In this document: in pieces, positions 56,377 to 64,000 of the stretch | Numbering within the stretch: the stretch's first letter is position 1 | Layout: each line of letters opens with the position of its first letter | Source: Candidatus Sulfotelmatobacter sp. | GTDB taxonomy: Bacteria > Acidobacteriota > Terriglobia > Terriglobales > Acidobacteriaceae | Length of the DNA: 64,000 bases | Assembly: GCA_025462865.1 (NCBI GenBank) | Contig: JAOAPI010000084.1 | Span: 54,039 to 118,038, forward strand | Direction: 5' to 3' | Made by a program: the position numbers and the translations under genes | The notes under the pieces: generated by a model | Database searches by the model: none | Told to the model about the DNA's origin: nothing | Seen by the model: only the letters and a program-made list of their open reading frames with translations

Positions 56377-57423
56377 ATGGCCAATATTCTCTACGGAGTG
56401 AATGGCGAGGGTGCCGGACATTCCACCCGCGCCAAGGAAGTGCTCACTCATCTGCGGCAGCAGGGACATAGTTTGCACGTCGCCTCGTTCGACCGGGGAT
56501 TGCTCAATCTCCGCGACCATTTTGAAGTCACTGAAATTTTCGGGTTCCGCTTTGCCTACGTGAATAATCGTGTGCGCTACAAGCGCACCATTGCGAAGAA
56601 CCTGGTGACAATGCCCCAGGCGGGAAAGAGCGTAAGAGAGATCAAGGAGTTGATCAAGAGTTCGAAGATCGATCTTGTGATCACCGACTTCGAACCGCTC
56701 ACTTGCCACGTCGGGCACAGAATGGGCCTGCCGGTTATCTCTATCGATAATCAACATTGCCTGACCAACGCGGTCGTCTCTTATCCCCGCAAGTACCATC
56801 GCGATGCCGCGGCTGCAAAACTTCTGACTCGGCTGATGACTCCCCACGCCGATGCCTACCTGGTCATTTCCTTTTTCACGGCACCGGTGAAGAAGCGAAA
56901 CACGTTCTTGTTTCCACCGCTGTTGCGACAGGAAATTCTCCAGGCCGCCCCCACGCAAGGCGAGTATGTACTCGTGTATGTAACTTCTCCCGCGCCATTG
57001 CTGGCGAAGGTGCTGAGCACCGTCCGCGGAAAATTCATTGCCTACGGTTTCGGCCGAGAGGGCACGGAAGGAAACACTGTCTACAAGAAACCATCACTCG
57101 ATGGATTTCTTCGTGATCTCACGGGAGCCGGAGCCGTCATTGCCAATTCCGGATTTTCATTGGTCACCGAGGCTCTACATCTGAGCAAGCCCTATCTGGC
57201 CGTTCCAGTCGAGCATCAGTTCGAGCAGATTTTTAATGCCTACTGGTTACAGAAAACCGGTTATGGCGCGTACTGGGAAGACTTGAATAAAGAGCGCGTC
57301 GAATCGTTCCTCTACAACCTGCCCCTATATCGCGACAAGCTCGCCGACTATCCCCGGCAAGGCAACGGCGCGCTACTCGCTAAGCTTGATGATCTAATTG
57401 TTGAGCAACGCCGGGCCTCTTAA
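56377..57423 (+). CDS. MJ1255/VC2487-like glycosyltransferase
   Basis: MANILYGVNGEGAGHSTRAKEVLTHL, GAGAVIANSGFSLVTEALHLSKPYLAVPVEHQFEQIFNAYWLQK. Confidence 0.85.
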   Translation: MANILYGVNGEGAGHSTRAKEVLTHLRQQGHSLHVASFDRGLLNLRDHFEVTEIFGFRFAYVNNRVRYKRTIAKNLVTMPQAGKSVREIKELIKSSKIDLVITDFEPLTCHVGHRMGLPVISIDNQHCLTNAVVSYPRKYHRDAAAAKLLTRLMTPHADAYLVISFFTAPVKKRNTFLFPPLLRQEILQAAPTQGEYVLVYVTSPAPLLAKVLSTVRGKFIAYGFGREGTEGNTVYKKPSLDGFLRDLTGAGAVIANSGFSLVTEALHLSKPYLAVPVEHQFEQIFNAYWLQKTGYGAYWEDLNKERVESFLYNLPLYRDKLADYPRQGNGALLAKLDDLIVEQRRAS

Positions 57424-57590
57424 CCGGAGCCTTGCCCGGCGCCGGCAACCGATTCCAGAAAAAGTAGTGTCTTTTGTCCTTGTTCGTTTTCCGTGCCGAC
57501 TAGCGCACGTTCGTAATACAAGGCGAGCGGTGATCCCAAATAGCATTGGTAGTAGCAGTCATTACTTCCTCTAGTCTGGGAGGGTCTTTC

Positions 57591-58127
57591 ATGGGTATCA
57601 AATGCGGCTTGCTTCCCCGACTGACGGCTGCGGCCATTTTTTTTGCCGGTACTTCCTACGCTCAAGATGCACAGCCGCTTGGGGACCTCGCCCGCCAGCA
57701 CCGGCAGCAGGCGGCGGCAACTCCGAAAAAGGATGCCAGCGCATCGAAGGTGATCACCAACGAAGAAATTCCTGAGCAACCGGACGAAACGCCAGCCACC
57801 GTCAACAAGCACGGTAATGGTGGGAACTCCACGCCTTCAGCTTCCAACAAGACAAAGCAGCCGGCGGAGTACTGGAAGTCGCGCATTCAGGCGCAAAAAG
57901 CCCAGATCGCCTCGGTTCAAAAAAGAATAGACGAGATTAATAGTTCAATTCGTTTTTCGTTCGTTAACTGCGGCACCAGTTGCGATCTCCGAAACGAACG
58001 GCAGAGAACCAAGCAACAGCATGTGGAGCAGATGCAAGGGCAATTACAAGTCCAGAAGAGGGAGTTGGAAGATACGCAGGATGCCGCTCGCAAGCAAGGC
58101 TATGGCAGTTCGGTTTACGACCCGTAA
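57591..58127 (+). CDS. Hypothetical secreted coiled-coil-rich protein
   Basis: Start set at MGIKCGLLPRLTAAAIFFAGTSYAQ; Gln/Lys-rich helical C-term. Confidence 0.6.
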   Translation: MGIKCGLLPRLTAAAIFFAGTSYAQDAQPLGDLARQHRQQAAATPKKDASASKVITNEEIPEQPDETPATVNKHGNGGNSTPSASNKTKQPAEYWKSRIQAQKAQIASVQKRIDEINSSIRFSFVNCGTSCDLRNERQRTKQQHVEQMQGQLQVQKRELEDTQDAARKQGYGSSVYDP

Positions 58128-58154
58128 CAGTCACAACATCTGACAGAAATCGAA

Positions 58155-58186
58155 CCGCCGTGCCTCAATGTCAGCGGCGGCTTTTT
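58155..58186 (+). terminator. Putative terminator between convergent genes
   Basis: CCGCCG...CGGCGG then CTTTTT. Confidence 0.5.
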
Positions 58187-58208
58187 CCTGAGCCCAACTC
58201 AAGAACTA

Positions 58209-58808
58209 CTAACTGCCGGCTTTTTTCGCCGTGTAAGGATTCGGATATTTCAGAATCGTGGATAGGTCCGTGCCACGGATAATGCCGGCGGAATAGTAGA
58301 ACAATCCCCATGCGTCGATCGTGGAATTATCGGGAAAGATGCAGGCATCCAGAATGTAATCGGTTGTGTTCGGCATCACCCATCCTCCGCCTGCCGCGTT
58401 GATGCCGCCAAACAGATCTGTTCCGCCAAGTTGCGTGCAATATTGGGATGCCGGATTTCCTCCTCCCTGACCGTTCCATGGAGTCTGAGCGTAGTAGGCC
58501 AGTGCCGCGAGCGAAGGCTTTGGTGTGAACAGGGTATGCAGCGACACATGAATGCGCGAGCCGTCCGCAGCCAGCGTGTACTGGCAAAAGTCTTCGCTAC
58601 CGGAGAGCAGCAGCCAGTCCTGTATTGGACCATTTGTGTTGTAGGCCGGAATACGGGTTTCAACTTTTCCGCCAGTGCTGATGCAGTAGCCTTGCGCCGT
58701 ACTTGCCACGGGGGCTCTGCTGTTCGTTTTTGCGGTTTGCGCGGTAGCGCCTAAAACCGCACACAACATCAAAACCGCAATTCCAACAACTTCTCTAGTT
58801 GCCCGCAT
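58209..58808 (-). CDS. Hypothetical secreted protein
   Basis: Start set at MRATREVVGIAVLMLCAVLGATAQ (ORF track 58949). Confidence 0.6.
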   Translation of the reverse strand: MRATREVVGIAVLMLCAVLGATAQTAKTNSRAPVASTAQGYCISTGGKVETRIPAYNTNGPIQDWLLLSGSEDFCQYTLAADGSRIHVSLHTLFTPKPSLAALAYYAQTPWNGQGGGNPASQYCTQLGGTDLFGGINAAGGGWVMPNTTDYILDACIFPDNSTIDAWGLFYYSAGIIRGTDLSTILKYPNPYTAKKAGS

Positions 58809-58977
58809 ATCGTTTTCCTCAGTGGCGTGCTCAACGGTTCGATTCAAAAGCCACCGAAGTCTACCATGCGCGGCTGTTTTGACCGGCTGCATCCAGAATC
58901 GAACATACGTAAAGTTTTCCTGATCTTTTCGCGTTCCCATCTTCCACAAGAGGTCTCATACATGCGAAATTAGTTGC

Positions 58978-59436
58978 ATGGCCTTGGTTGTCCGTCCCTC
59001 CCGCATTCATGCCGCTGGTGTGTTCACTACTACGCCGGTTCGCAAAGGTACCCGCGTTGTCGAATATACCGGCCCTCGAATCACGCCTGAGGAAGCCGAT
59101 CGCTTGTACGATACCGCGCCTCGCACTTACCTCTATGGTCTGGATGACGGCAAGACGGTCATCGATGGCGAGGGCCTGGGCGCGTACCTGAACCACTCCT
59201 GCGATCCCAACTGCGAAATCGATGAAATAAAAAAACGCGCCTGGATTTTTGCCCTCCGAGACATCGCTGCCGGTGAAGAACTGCTCTGGGATTACAACTT
59301 GTACGACGATGATGATCCAGCGCCCTGTCACTGTGGGTCGCCCAAATGCCGTGGCACCATGTATTCGCGCGAATGGATCGCCAAGCTGCGACGCAAGACC
59401 GCGCGAAAGAAGACACGAAATAAGAAATTAAGATAA
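58978..59436 (+). CDS. SET-domain protein lysine methyltransferase-like protein with post-SET Cys cluster and basic tail
   Basis: GVFTTTPVRKGTRVVEYTG, YLNHSCDPNCE, GEELLWDYN, CHCGSPKCRGTMYSREW, tail KLRRKTARKKTRNKKLR. Confidence 0.92.
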   Translation: MALVVRPSRIHAAGVFTTTPVRKGTRVVEYTGPRITPEEADRLYDTAPRTYLYGLDDGKTVIDGEGLGAYLNHSCDPNCEIDEIKKRAWIFALRDIAAGEELLWDYNLYDDDDPAPCHCGSPKCRGTMYSREWIAKLRRKTARKKTRNKKLR

Positions 59437-59537
59437 GAAAAGATCAGCATTGAAACAAACCGGGAAGGGCGCGACTTCAAGTCGTGCCGATTAGGAACCG
59501 CTTGTCGGATCAGTTCGTTCTGCTACATTGATGCGCT

Positions 59538-60584
59538 ATGGAGAAGACCGCCCAGCCTGCCCGCAACTTTGCCAGCGACAACAATGCCGGCGTCCATCCT
59601 GAAATCCTCGAAGCTCTCGCCCGCGCCAATCAAGGCCACGTGGTCGCTTACGGTGATGATCCTTACACCCGCTCAGCAGTCAAAAAGTTCGAGGAACATT
59701 TTGGTCCGGACATCGCGGTATTTTTTACTTTCAACGGAACCGGAGCGAACGTTCTCAGCCTGCAATCTCTCACGCAATCGTTTCATTCGGTCCTGTGCAG
59801 CGCCTATGCCCACATTTATACCGACGAGTGCGGAGCGCCCGAGAAGCATACTGGCTGCAAGCTGATTCCACTGCCGCATGAGAATGGCAAAATCACGCCG
59901 GAGTCCGTCCGTCACGCTTACCACGGCGTCGGCGACGAACATCATTCGCAGCCTCGTGTCATCTCGATAACGCAATCCACGGAAATGGGTACCGTCTATC
60001 AATCGGAAGAAATTGAAGCCCTTGCCCGCTTCGCGCACGAACACGAAATGTTCCTGCACCTGGACGGCGCCCGCATTGCCAATGCCGCAGCCTCGCTCGG
60101 ACAAACCCTGCGGCAGGCCACTCGCGATTTAGGCGTAGACGTGCTCTCTTTCGGCGGCACGAAGAATGGAATCATGGGCGGCGAAGCCGTGGTATTTTTC
60201 CATCCAGAACAGGCTCACGACTTTCTCTACTTGCGCAAACAGAGCATGCAACTGGCCTCGAAGATGCGTTTCATCGCCGCCCAATTCGAAGCTCTGCTGA
60301 CCAACGACCTCTGGCGGCGCAGTGCCGATCATGCCAACCGCATGGCCCGTCTGCTGGAAAAAGAAATCAGCTGCATCCCGGGAGTCAAAGTTGTGTGGAA
60401 GGTCGAAGCCAACGGCGTGTTTGCCCAAATCCCGCACCACTCTATTGAGAAAATCAAAAAGCAGTACTTCTTCTACACCTGGATGGAAGAGGAATCGATC
60501 GTGCGCTGGATGTGCTCCTTCGACACCACGGAAGACGACATTCGCAGGTTTGCCGAGGTGGTCGCGGTGGCGGTGAAGGAGTAG
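59538..60584 (+). CDS. Low-specificity L-threonine aldolase-like PLP enzyme
   Basis: FASDNNAGVHPEILEAL, LHLDGARIANAAASLG, VLSFGGTKNGIMGGEAVVFF. Confidence 0.9.
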   Translation: MEKTAQPARNFASDNNAGVHPEILEALARANQGHVVAYGDDPYTRSAVKKFEEHFGPDIAVFFTFNGTGANVLSLQSLTQSFHSVLCSAYAHIYTDECGAPEKHTGCKLIPLPHENGKITPESVRHAYHGVGDEHHSQPRVISITQSTEMGTVYQSEEIEALARFAHEHEMFLHLDGARIANAAASLGQTLRQATRDLGVDVLSFGGTKNGIMGGEAVVFFHPEQAHDFLYLRKQSMQLASKMRFIAAQFEALLTNDLWRRSADHANRMARLLEKEISCIPGVKVVWKVEANGVFAQIPHHSIEKIKKQYFFYTWMEEESIVRWMCSFDTTEDDIRRFAEVVAVAVKE

Positions 60585-60685
60585 AAGCAGCCCTCTTAGC
60601 GATTGCTTTTTAGCCCGCTTTTGACTAAATTGGCCCATCCCCCAATGTGCAAGCATTCAGCCCTATAGCTTGATCCCAGGAGTCG

Positions 60686-61342
60686 TTGATGAGCCGGAAG
60701 TGGTTCAGCGTCCTTACCCTCGTCGCCACCGCAACATTTTTCTTGAGCCTTTCCAGTTGCGGATTCAATCAGCACCTGGTCTCAATCAACATCCCGTCTA
60801 AGGGCGGTACGTTTGGCGCAGCAGATCCCCGTCTTTTTTTCAATTTCCAAGCTTTTGGGACATACGTTCATCCTCCGCAGACTAAAGACATAACGAACTT
60901 GGTCACGTGGCAGTCGGATAATCCTCAGGTGGTTCAAGTTAGCAGCGCGGGCGTAGTTTCACCAAGTCTCGGATGCGGCATCGGCGACATTTCCGCCACC
61001 TTCAAAGACGGCTCTAACGAGGTGGTCAGCAACTCCGTCCCAGTCACCGTCGATGGCCCAGCCAGTTCGGGCTGTACTCCTGCCGGACCTCAGCCGATTC
61101 TCACCATCAGCTTCGCCGGTAACGGAACTGGAACAGTCACCGGCTCGGGGATCAGTTGCTCGACTCCGTCGTCTTGTAGCGACCAATTCACGACGGGAAC
61201 CGAGGTGGTTCTGACGGCTTCCGCCACCGGAACGTCTGCCTTCGCGGGCTGGAGTGGCTGCAGCTCCACCAGTGGCACCAATTCGTCGGTCTGTACCGTC
61301 ATTCTCGAAAACAATCTAACTGTGACGGCTACCTTCAACTAA
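60686..61342 (+). CDS. Putative lipoprotein with Big2-like and bacterial repeat-like segments
   Basis: TFFLSLSSCGFNQ lipobox; LVTWQSDNPQVVQVSSAGVVSPSLGCGIGDISATF; VVLTASATGTSAFAGWSGCSST. Confidence 0.7.
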   Translation: MMSRKWFSVLTLVATATFFLSLSSCGFNQHLVSINIPSKGGTFGAADPRLFFNFQAFGTYVHPPQTKDITNLVTWQSDNPQVVQVSSAGVVSPSLGCGIGDISATFKDGSNEVVSNSVPVTVDGPASSGCTPAGPQPILTISFAGNGTGTVTGSGISCSTPSSCSDQFTTGTEVVLTASATGTSAFAGWSGCSSTSGTNSSVCTVILENNLTVTATFN

Positions 61343-61366
61343 AAAACGCGGGACTAAGGGACATCG

Positions 61367-61541
61367 CTACTCTGCCTCTCTCTCCTCCAGCAGTTTGCCC
61401 AGCGTAGCCTTGTGCTTATCCGCCTTCTTGTTTTTGTGAGGGACCACCTTCTCCGCCGGAGGCGCGCCCATGCGCTCCCGCGCCAATTCCTTCACGGCCT
61501 GCACCGCCCCAAATCGCTTCACTTTCTTCTTACGCGCCATG
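61367..61541 (-). CDS. Small basic protein of unknown function
   Basis: MARKKKVKRFGAVQAVKELARERMGAPPAEKVVPHKNKKADKHKATLGKLLEEREAE. Confidence 0.5.
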
Positions 61542-61661
61542 ATCTCCATGTTGCCATAGCTTGTACGGTGTCGAACATGCAATAATCTTTTTTGGCAGGT
61601 TCCATCGTCGCAAAAGGATGATGTCGCCTGACAACTAACCACTACCGGTCAAGACGATTTC

Positions 61662-61937
61662 ATGGAAGAACGCGATTTTTTCGACGAACGCACCGAAAAG
61701 AAGCCGGCAACTCTCAATTGCCCGCACTGCCATCAGCCCGGCGAATACGAAGTCACCTGGGTGGTGCGTACCAAAAAGCGGCAGCTTGGCGGACGCGCCG
61801 ACGAACGTGACCGTGCCCGCTTCGCCAAAGCCCGCTCCTACATGCTCCGCAAAGACGACCTGATGGCCTGCAAGAACATGCGCTGCCGCAAGCGCTTCGA
61901 AATCTCCGGCGTGCAGTCCGTGGTTTTCACCGATTGA
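61662..61937 (+). CDS. Small zinc-ribbon-like protein
   Basis: NCPHCHQPGEYEVTW ... LMACKNMRCRKRF. Confidence 0.65.
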   Translation: MEERDFFDERTEKKPATLNCPHCHQPGEYEVTWVVRTKKRQLGGRADERDRARFAKARSYMLRKDDLMACKNMRCRKRFEISGVQSVVFTD

Positions 61938-62041
61938 GTGCCCTTCGTGGTCGATGATTTTTAGGGTCCTGCCAAGTGCTAATTGCCAACCGCTGATTTA
62001 TACTGACAAGTTTTGCCGCCGCCACGGAAGTAAGGAGCAAC

Positions 62042-62812
62042 GTGAAGATTCTTGTCTGCATGAAGCAGGTGCCGCAGAAAGACGCGCCCCTCAAGCTCAA
62101 CGAAAGCGCGGCCTGGATCCGCGAAGACGTCTCGTATGAGGTTAACGAGCCGGACGCCTTCGCTCTCGAAGAAGCGCTTCGCCAAAGAGAAAAGCACACC
62201 GGAGAAGTAGTGGTCATCACCTCCGGCCCGGCGCGCTCACAACAGGTTCTACGCGAAGCTCTAGCCAAGGGCGCCGACCGCGCAATCCATCTCGAAGACA
62301 ACGCCTTCGTCGGTCTCGATGCCTTTAACACCGCGAAAGCCTTCGCCGCTGCCATCAAAGACGAAAAATTCGATCTGATCTTCACTGGCCTGCAATCCGA
62401 TGACTATGGCTACGCGCAAACTGGAGTGATCCTCGCCGAACTGCTGGGCTGGCCGCACGCCACCATAATTATGCAAATCGAAAAGAACGAGACTGGCATT
62501 CGAGTGAAGCGCGAACTCGAAGCCGGATTCTTTCAGTTTGTCGACATGCCGCTGCCCGCCGTACTCACCATTCAATCCGGCATCAACAAGCTGCGCTACG
62601 CCACGCTGATCGGCATCAAGCAGGCGAAAAATAAGCCCATCCGCAAGGTCACGCTTGCGGATGTTCAGTCGGCAATTGGGACGAACCTGCAAAAAATCGA
62701 ACGCCTCTACGTGCCGCAGAAAACAAAGAAGACCGAACACATCGAAGGCTCCCCAGCCGAAATCGCGAAAAAGCTGGTGGATAAACTGCGTAACGAACTG
62801 CGCGTGCTGTAA
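62042..62812 (+). CDS. etfB: Electron transfer flavoprotein beta subunit
   Basis: MKILVCMKQVPQKDAPLKLN, NEPDAFALEEALR, FTGLQSDDYGYAQTGVILAELLGWPHAT. Confidence 0.94.
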   Translation: MKILVCMKQVPQKDAPLKLNESAAWIREDVSYEVNEPDAFALEEALRQREKHTGEVVVITSGPARSQQVLREALAKGADRAIHLEDNAFVGLDAFNTAKAFAAAIKDEKFDLIFTGLQSDDYGYAQTGVILAELLGWPHATIIMQIEKNETGIRVKRELEAGFFQFVDMPLPAVLTIQSGINKLRYATLIGIKQAKNKPIRKVTLADVQSAIGTNLQKIERLYVPQKTKKTEHIEGSPAEIAKKLVDKLRNELRVL

Positions 62813-62862
62813 AGTAGCGCCGCCGTCCCGCCCGGCTGTCGTACGGCGGATCGCCCGCGCAG

Positions 62863-62904
62863 CCAGGAGCTAGAAGCCAGGAGCTAGAAGCTAGGAGCCA
62901 GAAG
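62863..62904. repeat. Three tandem 14-bp units (CCAGGAGCTAGAAG x2, CTAGGAGCCAGAAG)
   Basis: Direct reading of the etfB-etfA intergenic sequence. Confidence 0.85.
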
Positions 62905-62912
62905 CTGACCTT

Positions 62913-63908
62913 ATGCCCGATACCATCCTCGTAGTCGTGGAACAACGCGAAGGCAAACTCAACCGTGTCTCCTGGGAGACCATCACCGCAGCGCAAGCTA
63001 TAGCCGTCGCCACCGGCTGGACCATCGAAGCCGCCGTCGCCGGAACCAAGACGTCAGCCCTTGCCGCAGAGGTCGCCGCGAAAAAAGTGGCGAAGGTCTA
63101 CGCGGTCGAGTCGCCAAAGCTTGAGCCCTACACTCCCGACGCCTTCGCCGCCGCTCTGAAACAACTCATAACGGCCAAGCAGCCGAAGCTCGTGCTGATG
63201 CCCCACACCTATCAGGTTCGGGATTTTGTTCCCAAACTGGCCACTGCCATGGGACGCGCTGTTATCAGCGATTGCATCGGCTTCAAACACGAAAATGGCA
63301 AACTGCTGTTCACGCGCCAGATGTTTCAAGGCAAACTCGCCGCCGACGTCAGCTTTGCTTCCGACGCTCCGTGGTTCGCAACGTTTCAGAACGGCGCCTT
63401 CCGTGGCGATCAGGCCGAAGCCGGAGCCAGTCCCGCGGCAATCGAGACAGTGCAAGCGGAAATCGCAGACAGCGTTATTCGCAACAAGCCTCAAGATGTT
63501 TTTAAAGAAGCCAAACAAGCTGTCGACCTTACGCAAGCAGAAGTTATTGTTTCGGTTGGCCGCGGCATCAAGGAGCAGAAAAATATCGAAATGGTCAAAC
63601 AGCTTGCGGAAGCTCTTGGCGGAGAGCTCGCCGCCTCGCGCCCCATCTGCGATTCCGGCTGGCTCCCCATGGACCGCCAAATCGGCTCCTCCGGCCAGAC
63701 GGTCGCGCCCAAACTTTATCTCGCGCTTGGCATCAGCGGCGCCATTCAGCACATCGTGGGCATGAAAGGCGCGCGCACCATCATCGCGGTGAACAAAGAT
63801 TCGGAAGCGCCGATCTTCGAGATCGCCGACTACGCGATTGTTGGAAATCTGTTTGATATCGTGCCGCCGCTGACTGAGGAAGTGAAGAAGGTGAAGGCGG
63901 GAAGCTAA
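62913..63908 (+). CDS. etfA: Electron transfer flavoprotein alpha subunit
   Basis: C-term VSVGRGIKEQKNIEMVKQLAEALGGELAASRPICDSGWLPMDRQIGSSGQTVAPKLYLALGISGAIQHIVGMKGARTIIAVNKD. Confidence 0.95.
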   Translation: MPDTILVVVEQREGKLNRVSWETITAAQAIAVATGWTIEAAVAGTKTSALAAEVAAKKVAKVYAVESPKLEPYTPDAFAAALKQLITAKQPKLVLMPHTYQVRDFVPKLATAMGRAVISDCIGFKHENGKLLFTRQMFQGKLAADVSFASDAPWFATFQNGAFRGDQAEAGASPAAIETVQAEIADSVIRNKPQDVFKEAKQAVDLTQAEVIVSVGRGIKEQKNIEMVKQLAEALGGELAASRPICDSGWLPMDRQIGSSGQTVAPKLYLALGISGAIQHIVGMKGARTIIAVNKDSEAPIFEIADYAIVGNLFDIVPPLTEEVKKVKAGS

Positions 63909-64000
63909 ATTCGGCGACGGATTCTCGGGGATTTGCACGGATGAATACCGTCTTATCCGTGGCGATCCGCGAAAATCCGTGGCAAAGTCTTCGTATGCTG

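Noticed and set aside
59455-59500. Small stem CGACTTCAAGTCG and surrounding intergenic sequence as a possible dispersed repeat
   Set aside because: Only one copy seen in the window; cannot be called a repeat without the genome.
62649-62996. 115-aa minus ORF with SFWLLASSSWLLAPG
   Set aside because: Translation of the 14-bp tandem repeat plus antisense coding sequence.
63054-63938. 294-aa minus-strand ORF
   Set aside because: Antisense to etfA; no recognisable domain.
63920-63990. Repeated ATCCGTG/ATCCGCG words downstream of etfA
   Set aside because: Looks like a common intergenic word pattern, but the copies are imperfect and too few here to define an element or CRISPR.

Overview
This 64 kb chromosomal window looks acidobacterial, judging by gene content: Oar-like TonB-dependent receptors, TPR/CRTAC1 pairs and sulfatase-TPR proteins. 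Housekeeping blocks are a pyruvate dehydrogenase operon (aceE-aceF-lpd), an OmpR-type two-component system, cysK, etfBA, threonine aldolase, two peroxiredoxins and a P450. There are three tRNA genes (Cys, Gly and a selenocysteine tRNA). I see no CRISPR array and no recognisable IS element. The best candidate for an undescribed system is a translationally coupled operon at about 51.3-57.4 kb. It encodes a 56-aa RiPP-like precursor that is absent as such from the ORF track's starts (it sits inside the 53165..53557 ORF), a SipW-like S26 peptidase, an HPr-kinase-like P-loop protein, a PqqD-like RRE protein, a radical SAM/SPASM enzyme and a glycosyltransferase. Other points of interest are a GntR/UTRA regulator divergent from a TonB-dependent receptor with three TGCTATATAGCA-type palindromes between them, three 'sulfatase'-TPR proteins with Thr in place of the formylglycine Cys, a receiver-TonB fusion, a frameshifted EAL/HDOD gene, a perfect TGTGA-N6-TCACA site and a eukaryote-like SET protein. 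All calls come from reading the sequence and the supplied translations; no database search was run.
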